IMG/VR virus record: IMGVR_UViG_3300027816_000252
Span: 1-34,425 of that record
Reading direction: 5' to 3' (one strand)
Source: a virus
Length of the DNA: 34,425 nucleotides
Under the pieces are notes generated by a model. It saw only the letters and a program-made list of their open reading frames with translations, was not told the DNA's origin and did not search any database. Both the position numbers and the translations under genes were made by a program. The stretch's first letter is position 1, and each line of letters opens with the position of its first letter. Of this stretch, positions 7,566 through 13,414 are shown in pieces.

Positions 7566-8029
7566 GCGAGAGCCTCCCGGTTAGCAAACCGATTAAAGTT
7601 GTGTAACGCGAGAATGCCGTGTACGAGAACGAACGGGCCACCGCAAGTCTCTGGCTCGACAATCGGGAAAACGCTACCGCCCTCGAGCGGCAGATAAATG
7701 GTCCGTAGGAGCCCGATCTCCATCGCGGTTAGGCTCCGACCTTCCCCGTCGTCTGTGAGGCCGGTAATGACGATATTGCCGAATACCGGGGCCGTGTGGT
7801 ACTGATCGCGCTTGCCAGACTCGAACCGATGAACGATCCCGATGTTAAGGGAAAGCTGTGCCGCGATGCCGTCCTCGTTCACATATCCCGTAATGCTTCC
7901 GTTGCCATAGGGCGAGCGAACCGTAAAAATTGGCTCGATGTACCCGCCGACAATCTGCTGTAGGCTTTCCAGCGAATCCGGGATTGTCGACTGCGTTAGG
8001 ATCCCGTCGGTAATCTCGATGACTTCCAT
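7562..8029 (-). CDS. DUF3846-like early protein
   Basis: A 155-residue protein. SLESLQQIVGGYIEPIFTVR (residues about 19-38), NEDGIAAQLSLNIG and, near residues 83-103, VFGNIVITGLTDDGEGRSLT follow the pattern of DUF3846 proteins found in many phages and plasmids; the function is unknown. The C-terminal extension (VEPETCGGPFVLVHGILALH) is not part of that pattern. It is the second gene after promoter P3, close behind the 71-residue gene. Confidence 0.7.
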   Translation of the reverse strand: MEVIEITDGILTQSTIPDSLESLQQIVGGYIEPIFTVRSPYGNGSITGYVNEDGIAAQLSLNIGIVHRFESGKRDQYHTAPVFGNIVITGLTDDGEGRSLTAMEIGLLRTIYLPLEGGSVFPIVEPETCGGPFVLVHGILALHNFNRFANREALA

Positions 8030-8030
8030 C

Positions 8031-8246
8031 TTAGTTGACCTCGAGGTTGACGGGAGAAAAGCGCGAGATGCTAACGTAACCGGCGAACCGCGGCTTGCCC
8101 TCGAGGTTGCGGAGCGTAATCAGGACGTTGGCGACCCCTTCCTGATTGTGAATGTCGGCGACCCGGACCCGGATCGACCGATGCTCGATGATGTCGCCGA
8201 CCCGAAGATCCTGCGCTTGCTTAGATCCGACCGCGGTGCTTGTCAT
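8031..8246 (-). CDS. Hypothetical protein, first gene after promoter P3
   Basis: A 71-residue protein whose ATG at 8244-8246 is preceded by GGAGG with a 4-base gap; this ribosome binding site fixes the start, because the longer frame runs through the promoter. The sequence (LRVGDIIEHRSIRVRVADIH, then NVLITLRNLEGKPRF and YVSISRFSPVNLEV) is all beta-like. It resembles small SH3/Tudor-like or PIN-less hydrolase-insert barrels, with no certain family. It is the leading gene of the P3 transcript. Confidence 0.75.
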   Translation of the reverse strand: MTSTAVGSKQAQDLRVGDIIEHRSIRVRVADIHNQEGVANVLITLRNLEGKPRFAGYVSISRFSPVNLEVN

Positions 8247-8287
8247 CCTACCTCCGACGTTAGGGTTGTCTTCCGGCCTACGGTGGG

Positions 8288-8317
8288 AGAATACAACCCC
8301 CCCTTGTCGTCTGTCAA
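8288..8317 (-). promoter_or_regulatory. Promoter P3 with operator-like dyad
   Basis: On the minus strand: -35 TTGACA (8312-8317), 18-base spacer, -10 TATTCT (8288-8293). The -35 lies inside CTTGACAGACGACAAG, the same block as in P1 and P2; its arms CTTGAC and GACAAG form a dyad with one mismatched pair. The stop codon of the helix-turn-helix gene (TGA 8314-8316) lies inside the -35. The transcript leads to the gene starting at 8246. Confidence 0.8.
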
Positions 8318-8571
8318 GAGGCGTCCTTAATCTTTTTCTCGATCTTGTCATCTGTTACATTATATGCAGGCTTCCCTGCATATGCGCCCTTGTATTGCAT
8401 AAGGCTTGCCATATCGATCCGCCAGTAAAAGCCGCGCCCGCCATAGGCTGTTGGACTAAGATCCGCCTTTGCTCGGACCTGTCCGCGCTTAATCCTCTGG
8501 TGGATCCGCTGTCGAGTGACACCGAGAAAGCGAGCGGCCTCGGCAACGGTAATCCAGTTTTCCTCTGTCAT
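8314..8571 (-). CDS. Excisionase-like helix-turn-helix protein
   Basis: An 85-residue protein. ITVAEAARFLGVTRQRIHQR (residues about 7-26), IKRGQVRAKADL and GFYWRIDMASLMQYK form a complete HTH_17/MerR-type winged helix. A lysine-rich tail follows (DDKIEKKIKDAS). No integrase is visible, so a transcriptional role is more likely than excision. Its last codons overlap promoter P3, which makes it a natural candidate for controlling P3 (inference). Confidence 0.8.
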   Translation of the reverse strand: MTEENWITVAEAARFLGVTRQRIHQRIKRGQVRAKADLSPTAYGGRGFYWRIDMASLMQYKGAYAGKPAYNVTDDKIEKKIKDAS

Positions 8572-8928
8572 CTAATCCTCAACGGTGACGTAAAGAGCCC
8601 CATCCCCGGGGCGGTCGTAACGATACAGATGTAACTCCACTACTTGCTTGTCGTCAAGCCATAGGACGTTATTGAGGGCGTCGAGGGCGACCTTTGCCCG
8701 ATTGTCGAGGTCCCCCGCCCGCCGGGATCGGTACCATCGCAGGGTGACGCGGACGGGCGTTCCGGCCTCGAATGGCACCCGCCCGTAGGGGACACCCGCG
8801 GCGATCGCCCGGATAAGCACCTCTTGCTTATAGGCTTTCGCCTCCGCTGAGAGGTAGGCTCGACCGCGAGCCAACCGCCAGTAGCGGTTTGCCGAGGGGG
8901 GCTCGGGCAGGGTTAGGTCAACCTTCAC
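8572..8928 (-). CDS. rusA: RusA-like Holliday junction resolvase
   Basis: A 118-residue protein. The RusA signature is clear: LPEPPSANRYWRLARGRAYL near the start, AEAKAYKQEVL, then GDLDNRAKVALDALNNVLWL with the catalytic aspartates (GDxDN, LDAL) and DDKQVVELHLYRYD. It resolves branched DNA before packaging, and would be the phage's own resolvase. GTG at 8926-8928 gives the usual RusA N-terminus; an alternative TTG start 15 codons upstream would overlap the HNH gene further. Neither has a good ribosome binding site. It ends one base before the start of the helix-turn-helix gene. Confidence 0.9.
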   Translation of the reverse strand: MKVDLTLPEPPSANRYWRLARGRAYLSAEAKAYKQEVLIRAIAAGVPYGRVPFEAGTPVRVTLRWYRSRRAGDLDNRAKVALDALNNVLWLDDKQVVELHLYRYDRPGDGALYVTVED

Positions 8929-9268
8929 GGGTCTGCGCCCATCGGAACTGCGTAAGAAAGGCGAGGTAGTCAAGCCGCGACGAGTTTAACCCGAGAGCCT
9001 TCCATCCCTTGCTGTGTTGCAGGGTGTGACAGGGCCGGCAGAGCGGGACGATCTGCGTATAGTCCGCCTTGCGGCCCGTCCCCCCGGATCGGGTATGCGC
9101 ATTCTCGGAGGGGATCCGGTTACACGCGATACAGGGCTGTGCCTGTACCCACGCGACCCGCTCCCGCGAGCCATAGATGCGGGCGTAGTCGTTCTCCGTT
9201 CGCTTTTTAGCCTTTGGCTTTTTCTTTGCCACTAGGCCGGTTTTTCGCTTGAGAGGGGTGCGCTTCAT
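8918..9268 (-). CDS. HNH endonuclease-like protein
   Basis: A 116-residue protein starting at ATG 9266-9268 with GGAG 7 bases upstream. It has a very basic N-terminus (MKRTPLKRKTGLVAKKKPKA), then CIACNRIPSENAHTRSG near residue 49, and PLCRPCHTLQHSKGW near residue 76. The CxxC...NAH...CxxCH arrangement fits a zinc-stabilised HNH (His-Me finger) fold as in small phage recombination nucleases. It lies next to rusA, so a role in recombination or DNA processing is likely; homing is less likely, as it does not interrupt a gene. Confidence 0.85.
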   Translation of the reverse strand: MKRTPLKRKTGLVAKKKPKAKKRTENDYARIYGSRERVAWVQAQPCIACNRIPSENAHTRSGGTGRKADYTQIVPLCRPCHTLQHSKGWKALGLNSSRLDYLAFLTQFRWAQTREG

Positions 9269-9494
9269 TAATCGTCTCCAATGTGGCAATCGCTCGGTTA
9301 AGGTACCAGACAGCCTTCTGTAGATCTTCGGCGGCATACCACTTATGTAAGGACCGCCATGTATACTTAATTGCCTGTCCTCGGCAGTAGGCGATAAATG
9401 CGTTATCGCCGAGCGCCGACTGTATCGCCTCGATACACTCGACCTTGCCCATAAGGTAGTGCGGGGGCTTGTTAACCATATCCGGCTTGGTCAC
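9207..9494 (-). CDS. DUF3310-like protein
   Basis: A 95-residue protein. MVNKPPHYLMGKVECIEAIQ, CRGQAIKYTWRSLHKWYAAE and DLQKAVWYLNRAI match the DUF3310 family of small phage proteins (sometimes labelled nucleotide-kinase-like, function not established). I chose GTG at 9492-9494, with GGAG 7 bases upstream; ATG at 9479 is the alternative. It ends 62 bases inside the HNH gene. Confidence 0.8.
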   Translation of the reverse strand: MTKPDMVNKPPHYLMGKVECIEAIQSALGDNAFIAYCRGQAIKYTWRSLHKWYAAEDLQKAVWYLNRAIATLETINEAHPSQAKNRPSGKEKAKG

Positions 9495-9616
9495 GACGGA
9501 TCTCCGTATCGCCGCGCTGTATCGCGGGCAAGTTGTACCCGCGCCCAATGCTCGGGGTAGAAATGCGACAGGACGCGGGCTCCGCGGAACTGGCTACGAA
9601 GCTCGATCCGGGGCAT
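9491..9616 (-). CDS. Small hypothetical protein
   Basis: A 41-residue frame (IELRSQFRGARVLSHFYPEH, then WARVQLARDTARRYGDPS) from ATG 9614-9616, preceded by AGGA with a short gap. A longer version from ATG 9685 is possible but would overlap the zinc-ribbon gene by about 90 bases. It overlaps the start of the DUF3310-like gene by four bases. The family is unknown. Confidence 0.5.
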   Translation of the reverse strand: MPRIELRSQFRGARVLSHFYPEHWARVQLARDTARRYGDPS

Positions 9617-9809
9617 CGGGTCCTGTGTGATCGCCGGATAACCGGCAAGGTTGCGGATTACACCCGCCGCAATATGGTCCGCCATCCGTAAGATCCTCGC
9701 CGCACGACGGACAAACCTCGCGCTGTTTTTTACTAAAGGTGTCAAGGCCGCTGTTCTCCCAGTTGTCGTTGTGATAGTCATTGTCGGACATATCGAAATC
9801 ACCCGCCAT
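9594..9809 (-). CDS. Small zinc-ribbon protein
   Basis: A 71-residue protein. An acidic, Asn-rich N-terminus (MSDNDYHNDNWENSGLDTF) is followed by CPSCGEDLTDGGPYCGGC (residues about 33-50), a four-cysteine ribbon spaced like zinc-ribbon domains. The tail has no structure I recognise. The start may be 9809 or 9791; neither has a strong ribosome binding site, and the 9809 start overlaps the upstream gene by 11 bases. Confidence 0.6.
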   Translation of the reverse strand: MAGDFDMSDNDYHNDNWENSGLDTFSKKQREVCPSCGEDLTDGGPYCGGCNPQPCRLSGDHTGPDAPDRAS

Positions 9810-10179
9810 TCGCTACCGTCCGCCCGAGGGCCGTAATCCGGCAGACGTTAGCCTCAGAGCCGTAGCTTGTTACCGCGGTCTCCCCGGTCGGCTCGATATA
9901 GCCAAGCCGCCGGAGATCGGAACACCGCTTCCAGCCGCCCGGGATCTTGGCGATAGTCGATGCCTGTTCGTCGGTCTGCGGGCCCTCGAGGTAGGCGCGG
10001 AGGATCCGCATCGCTTGCGAGGTACGGCGGGGCGCGTTCCGATCTGCCGCCTTGTGGCTAGTCTCGGGATCCGTCGTCCGTGCCGCGGGGAGCCGGGACG
10101 CGACCGCATCGACGATTGACCAGAGGCCCCCGATCGCGGCATATCGGCGCTGAATAGAAAGCTCTGCCTCGTCAGTCAT
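9799..10179 (-). CDS. Winged-helix DNA-binding protein
   Basis: A 126-residue protein. After an N-terminal segment with DPETSHKAADRNAPRRTSQA (residues about 37-56), a winged helix follows: MRILRAYLEGPQTDEQASTI, then GWKRCSDLRRLGYIEPTGET and CRITALGRTVANGG. This pattern (DPxTSxxAA plus wHTH ending in a LGR motif) is common in phage early genes and probably acts as a regulator or in replication. The ATG overlaps the stop of the acidic microprotein. Confidence 0.8.
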   Translation of the reverse strand: MTDEAELSIQRRYAAIGGLWSIVDAVASRLPAARTTDPETSHKAADRNAPRRTSQAMRILRAYLEGPQTDEQASTIAKIPGGWKRCSDLRRLGYIEPTGETAVTSYGSEANVCRITALGRTVANGG

Positions 10180-10351
10180 CGTCGCCCTCGTTATCGCCGC
10201 CGCTGTCGCGGTCGTCATAGTCGGCATCGTCGTACTTGCCGGGATCGAGCGCGGCCTCTGCCATCATCTCCCGGTATTCCTTGCTTGTAAGGCCCGGGCT
10301 ATTGCTCGGGCCGTGATAGGAACTGCCGTAGCCGTATTGACCGTTGCTCAT
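10172..10351 (-). CDS. Acidic microprotein
   Basis: A 59-residue protein. A Gly/Tyr/Ser-rich N-terminus (MSNGQYGYGSSYHG) and a short helix (LTSKEYREMMAEAALD) are followed by a strongly acidic tail in which about 13 of the last 22 residues are Asp or Glu. The ATG at 10349-10351 has GGAG five bases upstream and overlaps the stop of the preceding gene; its own stop overlaps the next ATG. A DNA-mimic or inhibitor role is possible but not shown. Confidence 0.7.
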   Translation of the reverse strand: MSNGQYGYGSSYHGPSNSPGLTSKEYREMMAEAALDPGKYDDADYDDRDSGGDNEGDDD

Positions 10352-10713
10352 CGGGGCTCCGTTGCGGCATAGCGCGTGAGATGGTTTCCGCGGTTAATGC
10401 GGTCGGTAATCGCCTGTATGCGGGTCTCGGTTAGGAGCCACTCGGCGCGGCCTAGCTCCATCGCGTCGAGATAGGCGAGATATGTCGGGTGCGTTCTGCC
10501 GAGGGCGTCGATCTTGCCCTCGGTCATCTTCTCCGTTGCCTCGGCTCGGACCTGTAGCTCGGCGGTCGCCTGTGCCACCTTCCGGCGGTGTTCGGCGGTC
10601 CCGCCGGGGCCGTATAGGGCATAGAGCGGGGCGGCTTCCCGTACTAGCTCATCGCGTTCGGCGATAAGCTGATCGATCGGGTCGATCCCGATGCGGCTCT
10701 CGATTGTAAACAT
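10348..10713 (-). CDS. Hypothetical helical protein
   Basis: A 121-residue, mostly alpha-helical protein: DPIDQLIAERDELVREAAPL, HRRKVAQATAELQVRAEATE, then GRTHPTYLAYLDAMELGRAE. Start at ATG 10711-10713 with GAGGA five bases upstream. It lies directly behind the SSB-like gene, which suggests a role with single-stranded DNA or recombination, but no family is recognised. Confidence 0.75.
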   Translation of the reverse strand: MFTIESRIGIDPIDQLIAERDELVREAAPLYALYGPGGTAEHRRKVAQATAELQVRAEATEKMTEGKIDALGRTHPTYLAYLDAMELGRAEWLLTETRIQAITDRINRGNHLTRYAATEPR

Positions 10714-10726
10714 TGCCGTCCTCTGG

Positions 10727-11401
10727 TTAAAAGGGGAGGTCGTCGTCATCGCGCTCTGCCGGAAACTTGCTGAAATCGGGCTCCTTGCTCGGCGGTACTA
10801 GTCGCTTGCCGCTCGGCGGCGGGGTCGTCGGGATCTGCGGGGCCGCTTCCTTCTGCGGCTCGCCCCAGTTCGCCATTACCCCGCGGTTGTTAATCGCGAT
10901 CCAGAGCGTTGCGCTCGCCGCCTGTACCGCGTCAGCGGTTAGGACGATGTCGTGCGTTTTACAAGAGGCCGAAAGACCTTGCGCCATCCTGTTCCAGAGG
11001 GCGATGTAAACGTCCTGTAAGCGGTCAACGTCGATCAGAGCGGGCTTCGCTGTCTCCCGGGCCGCGGGCTTTGCCGGGGCCGTAGTCGGCGGCTGTAGCC
11101 GTTTCGACGGCGCGGGAGTAGGACCGGCGGGGTCGATGTTCCAGTACGGCTTGCCGCTCGGATTAGGAGCCCGCGAGAATGTAAGCGTTTCCCCGATACA
11201 GGTCTCGCTTGTGAGGCCGAGCCGATCGAGTTGCTTCGTTGCCGTCGCCTCTGGCATTAGCGGGGTCTCGACCTCTGACCCTTCGCTGTCAGTCCCGGAA
11301 AAGACGATGCGATCACCGTATTTCGTCTGTACCGTCCGACAGGTGCTAACCGTAAACGTTGCCGCGTCTCCCGCCTGTTCGAGCTGTAACTTTGCCGCCA
11401 T
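10727..11401 (-). CDS. Single-stranded-DNA-binding-protein-like
   Basis: A 224-residue protein. The N-terminal 100 residues are beta-rich (FTVSTCRTVQTKYGDRIVFS, IGETLTFSRAPNPSGKPYWN) and compatible with an OB fold. A Pro/Ala-rich linker (about 90-115) leads to a helical segment and then a second linker. The C-terminus is acidic with a terminal Phe, ERDDDDLPF, the hallmark of bacterial and phage SSB tails that recruit partners. It is not close to canonical SSB in length, so this may be a functional analogue. An AAGGAG ribosome binding site is 6 bases before the ATG, directly next to a stable hairpin. It is the only replication-type protein seen apart from the resolvase and nucleases. Confidence 0.75.
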   Translation of the reverse strand: MAAKLQLEQAGDAATFTVSTCRTVQTKYGDRIVFSGTDSEGSEVETPLMPEATATKQLDRLGLTSETCIGETLTFSRAPNPSGKPYWNIDPAGPTPAPSKRLQPPTTAPAKPAARETAKPALIDVDRLQDVYIALWNRMAQGLSASCKTHDIVLTADAVQAASATLWIAINNRGVMANWGEPQKEAAPQIPTTPPPSGKRLVPPSKEPDFSKFPAERDDDDLPF

Positions 11402-11413
11402 TTGCTACTCCTT

Positions 11414-11455
11414 GGGGGCGCGTCCCCCGATAAAGGTCCCCGCCGTCGTGCGGGG
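11414..11455 (-). promoter_or_regulatory. Tandem hairpins in the SSB leader
   Basis: Two perfect hairpins lie between the stop of the preceding gene and the SSB-like gene: GGGGG/CCCCC with a 5-base loop at 11414-11428, and CCCCGC/GCGGGG with a 6-base loop at 11438-11455. The first abuts the AAGGAG ribosome binding site at 11408-11413. No U-run follows, so a translational control or RNA-stability element is more likely than a terminator. The function is inferred. Confidence 0.55.
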
Positions 11456-11456
11456 G

Positions 11457-11705
11457 TTAGTCCCGGGTCAGTCGATCCCGGGCCGCTTGTAGAGCGCGTC
11501 GTGCGCTCGCTAGATCCCAATCGGCGTTCATTGCCGCGAATGCGCTCCGCCGAATCCGATACAGTTGCTCCGATGTTAAGCCGTCCGGGATCTGCCGGTA
11601 ATCGCCAGACGTTACCTCGTCCATCTGATAGCGTAGCTCCGCGATGGTCGCCTGATAGCCGCGGAGCAGGGCGTCGATCTGCGCAAGGTAGTCCTCGTAT
11701 GTCAC
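11457..11705 (-). CDS. Hypothetical helical protein
   Basis: An 82-residue protein. From the GTG at 11703-11705, which overlaps the previous stop as GTGA, it reads VTYEDYLAQIDALLRGYQAT, then AELRYQMDEVTSGDY and a long C-terminal helix (DWDLASARRALQAARDRLTR). It is predicted all-helical and possibly coiled-coil. No family is recognised. It ends before the hairpin-bearing SSB leader. Confidence 0.7.
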   Translation of the reverse strand: MTYEDYLAQIDALLRGYQATIAELRYQMDEVTSGDYRQIPDGLTSEQLYRIRRSAFAAMNADWDLASARRALQAARDRLTRD

Positions 11706-11896
11706 GGGACGAATGCCGCCTCTTGAGAGTTTATGTCCGTTTCCGTCAGGATGTTTTCTCGAACGTGCCACGTTCGGATGCCGCTTGCCGAGGTCTTGGC
11801 TTCGGCAACCGAGCCGTCGGAGAAAAAGGAAAGAATGCCAAGCCGCGGATCGTAAAGCACCTGTACGAGCGTGGCGTCGGATGCGATCGGCTTCAT
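11702..11896 (-). CDS. Hypothetical protein
   Basis: A 64-residue protein, MKPIASDATLVQVLYDPRLG then LSFFSDGSVAEAKTSASG and a WHVRENILTET segment. It is predicted mainly beta. Its ATG overlaps the previous stop by four bases. The family is unknown; the reading frame is supported by the coupled overlaps on both sides. Confidence 0.65.
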   Translation of the reverse strand: MKPIASDATLVQVLYDPRLGILSFFSDGSVAEAKTSASGIRTWHVRENILTETDINSQEAAFVP

Positions 11897-12078
11897 ATCT
11901 GCCGACCGCCGAGGATTAGGTGCGTCATCTCGACCATCTTGCGGTAGCGGAGGGCCTGTACGATCTCGTTGCGCGTAGCGGCAAACTCGGCATCGCCTAG
12001 CTGATTGCCCTGCAGATCGAGGACTTGCCCGATCCAGTTTTTCGTGTCGCGGTCGTACCAGATCCGAGTCGTTGTCAT
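11893..12078 (-). CDS. Hypothetical protein, first gene after promoter P2
   Basis: A 61-residue protein, TRIWYDRDTKNWIGQVLDLQ then DAEFAATRNEIVQALRYRKM. The beta-hairpin followed by a helix resembles the HicB/RNase-H-like or other small alpha-beta early proteins, but no catalytic motif is present. AAGG lies five bases before the ATG. The P2 start point should lie about 20 bases upstream. Confidence 0.7.
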   Translation of the reverse strand: MTTTRIWYDRDTKNWIGQVLDLQGNQLGDAEFAATRNEIVQALRYRKMVEMTHLILGGRQI

Positions 12079-12105
12079 ATCGCCTTATGGTGAAGGGTAC
12101 GCTAC

Positions 12106-12134
12106 AGGATACTACGGGGCTTGTCGTCTGTCAA
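12106..12134 (-). promoter_or_regulatory. Promoter P2 with operator-like dyad
   Basis: Minus strand: -35 TTGACA (12129-12134), 17-base spacer, -10 TATCCT (12106-12111). It carries the block CTTGACAGACGACAAG, identical over 16 bases to the one in P3. It reads into the gene starting at 12078, with a leader of about 20 bases. The gene upstream of it ends at 12138, so the promoter fills the intergenic gap exactly. Confidence 0.8.
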
Positions 12135-12137
12135 GGG

Positions 12138-12485
12138 CTAGAAGTTGTAATCGTAAAACTTGCGCGGCGTGTCGGAGAGGACGTACTGGTTACGGTACCG
12201 GTCGTACCAGCGCCCGTCCTTGTGAAGCCGGATGCGGACGATGCCCGCGTCGGGGTTGCTTGTAATAATCCAGCGTTGCTGACTCTGATTAACCGCGTGA
12301 CCGGCGAAACCGCCGGGGATCCACTCTAGCTGAAAGGTCTTGTCGCGCTCGGCGTTCATGTGCCGGATCTCGACGGTGCGACCCGTAACGTTTCTGACAA
12401 TCTCGTAAGGCTCTACGTCAGTCCAGCCGAGGCGGTTTGCGTACTGAAAGATCCCTGCGCGATTAAGCGGGGCGGCGAGTGTCAT
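12138..12485 (-). CDS. Hypothetical phage protein
   Basis: A 115-residue protein. MTLAAPLNRAGIFQYANRLG, then RNVTGRTVEIRHMNAERDKT, then LEWIPGGFAGHAVNQSQQRW and a C-terminal YVLSDTPRKFYDYNF. Strands alternate with charged loops. The same kind of protein is common in early regions of unrelated phages, but the function is unknown. The ATG overlaps the previous stop as TAATG. Confidence 0.7.
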   Translation of the reverse strand: MTLAAPLNRAGIFQYANRLGWTDVEPYEIVRNVTGRTVEIRHMNAERDKTFQLEWIPGGFAGHAVNQSQQRWIITSNPDAGIVRIRLHKDGRWYDRYRNQYVLSDTPRKFYDYNF

Positions 12486-12688
12486 TAGCGGGCGACCTCG
12501 CGCAGTTCGAGGATGCGGCTTCCCCAAAACCCGTCGCGCTGTAGGGCTTCGATGTACTCGGGGAGCATCGAGGTATAGACCTCGGCGGAAACCCCGCCAT
12601 CGTATCGGTCGCGGAGGCGACGCGAAAGGAACGTGACCTTAGTGGTCGGCGCGTTCGGATCGTCGGGAAGGTCGATAAGATAGTCCAT
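12485..12688 (-). CDS. Hypothetical protein, first gene after promoter P1
   Basis: A 67-residue protein, MDYLIDLPDDPNAPTTKVTF then SRRLRDRYDGGVSAEVY and IEALQRDGFWGSRILELREV. GGAGG lies seven bases before the ATG, a sequence (CGGAGGTAG) shared with the first gene of the P3 transcript. The family is unknown. Confidence 0.7.
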   Translation of the reverse strand: MDYLIDLPDDPNAPTTKVTFLSRRLRDRYDGGVSAEVYTSMLPEYIEALQRDGFWGSRILELREVAR

Positions 12689-12732
12689 CGGTGCTACCTC
12701 CGAAAAAGGGTTAACGATCGCCTACGGTGCGG

Positions 12733-12761
12733 AGTATAGGGCCCCTCTTGTCATCCGTCAA
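12733..12761 (-). promoter_or_regulatory. Promoter P1 with operator-like dyad
   Basis: Minus strand: -35 TTGACG (12756-12761), 17-base spacer, -10 TATACT (12733-12738), the best -10 of the three. The surrounding block CTTGACGGATGACAAG differs from P2/P3 at two positions only. Its leader shares CACCGTAGGC and the CGGAGGTAG ribosome binding site with the P3 leader. It follows the only long gene-free stretch in the genome. Confidence 0.85.
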
Positions 12762-13120
12762 GAGGGTACACAAAAAAGATTTGTAACAAAAACTTGCGGG
12801 ATCCGCGGCGATGTATATCTTCGGGCTCGCGGTACGGCGGGCTTACTCTCGGTTTCCCGCCGGTCGATAGAGCGAACTATCGGCACACAATCCTAACCGT
12901 GCTAGCGTCGCCTTTACACAAATCCGGGCCCTGTCAGCCTACAACCCGGTCGGTCATCGAGGCGTATCGTTAGGAGCTAGACGGTCTAATAGCGAGCCCG
13001 TAGGTCACCCGTCGAGGGGTACTCTCACGCCCGGAGAGACACGCAGACGGCCCCATCGCTAGACTTTCGCCCCGCGTAGCACCCACACCCGGGCTGATGA
13101 CCGGGAATGGCTCGGGTCTG
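12762..13120 (-). other. Gene-free, hairpin-rich region upstream of P1
   Basis: About 360 bases without a supported gene. Hairpins seen: CGATAG/CTATCG with a 6-base loop at 12865-12882, extendable to 8 pairs; the palindrome TAGAC-N-GTCTA at 12978-12988; CTCTC/GAGAG at 13022-13038; and an ACCC/GGGT hairpin beside it. CGAGCC near 13110 can pair with GGCTCG near 12995, enclosing the last three. Possible roles are replication origin, a structured RNA, or the end point of the late transcript. No T-loop-like motif of a tRNA was found. Confidence 0.5.
12788..12806 (-). terminator. Weak candidate terminator before P1
   Basis: On the minus strand GCGG-ATC-CCGC is followed by AAG and then UUUUU. The stem is only four pairs with a tight loop, so this is a weak intrinsic terminator at best. 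The position, at the end of the gene-free region just before P1, is where the late transcript should end. Confidence 0.25.
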
Positions 13121-13414
13121 CTATGGCAGAAAGCCCATCGGTTTCCGGCGTTTTGCCTCAGGCGGTAGCACAAAAGTTTCCATATCGTCGTCCTCTGGCA
13201 CCTCAAAGCCGCCACCGTAGGCACTCGGCCCCTCGAGAACAAGCTCGTCATAGCCCGCGGCGACGAGTTGCCGCATCATATCGAGCAGTTCCTTTGCCAC
13301 GACGCCCGCATCGAGCGCCGGAACATCGCCGATCTCGATCGACAGGCCGTTGCGGTGAAACGTTACCGACGCCTTGCGGTTAACAAATGGGCTAACTTTA
13401 CGTTTCGAGGCCAT
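13121..13414 (-). CDS. Hypothetical protein
   Basis: A 97-residue protein. A basic N-terminus (MASKRKVSPFVNRKASVTFH) is followed by IEIGDVPALDAGVVAKELLD and a helix, with an acidic stretch (EVPEDDDMETFVLPPEAK). It is the last gene before the gene-free region. No family is recognised. GAGG is about nine bases before the start; the gene overlaps the previous one by 17 bases. Confidence 0.7.
   Translation of the reverse strand: MASKRKVSPFVNRKASVTFHRNGLSIEIGDVPALDAGVVAKELLDMMRQLVAAGYDELVLEGPSAYGGGFEVPEDDDMETFVLPPEAKRRKPMGFLP

Noticed and set aside
8152-8634. A 160-codon open frame on the plus strand across P3 and the HTH gene
   Set aside because: It runs antisense to well-supported genes and has no ribosome binding site or recognisable motifs; it is explained by GC-rich codon shadowing.
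12762-13120. Possible tRNA in the gene-free region
   Set aside because: No T-loop motif, anticodon arm or acceptor stem could be assembled on either strand.
12970-13251. A 93-codon minus-strand frame in the gene-free region
   Set aside because: Arg/Ser/Pro-rich, largely overlaps the better-supported gene at 13121-13414 and has no ribosome binding site.
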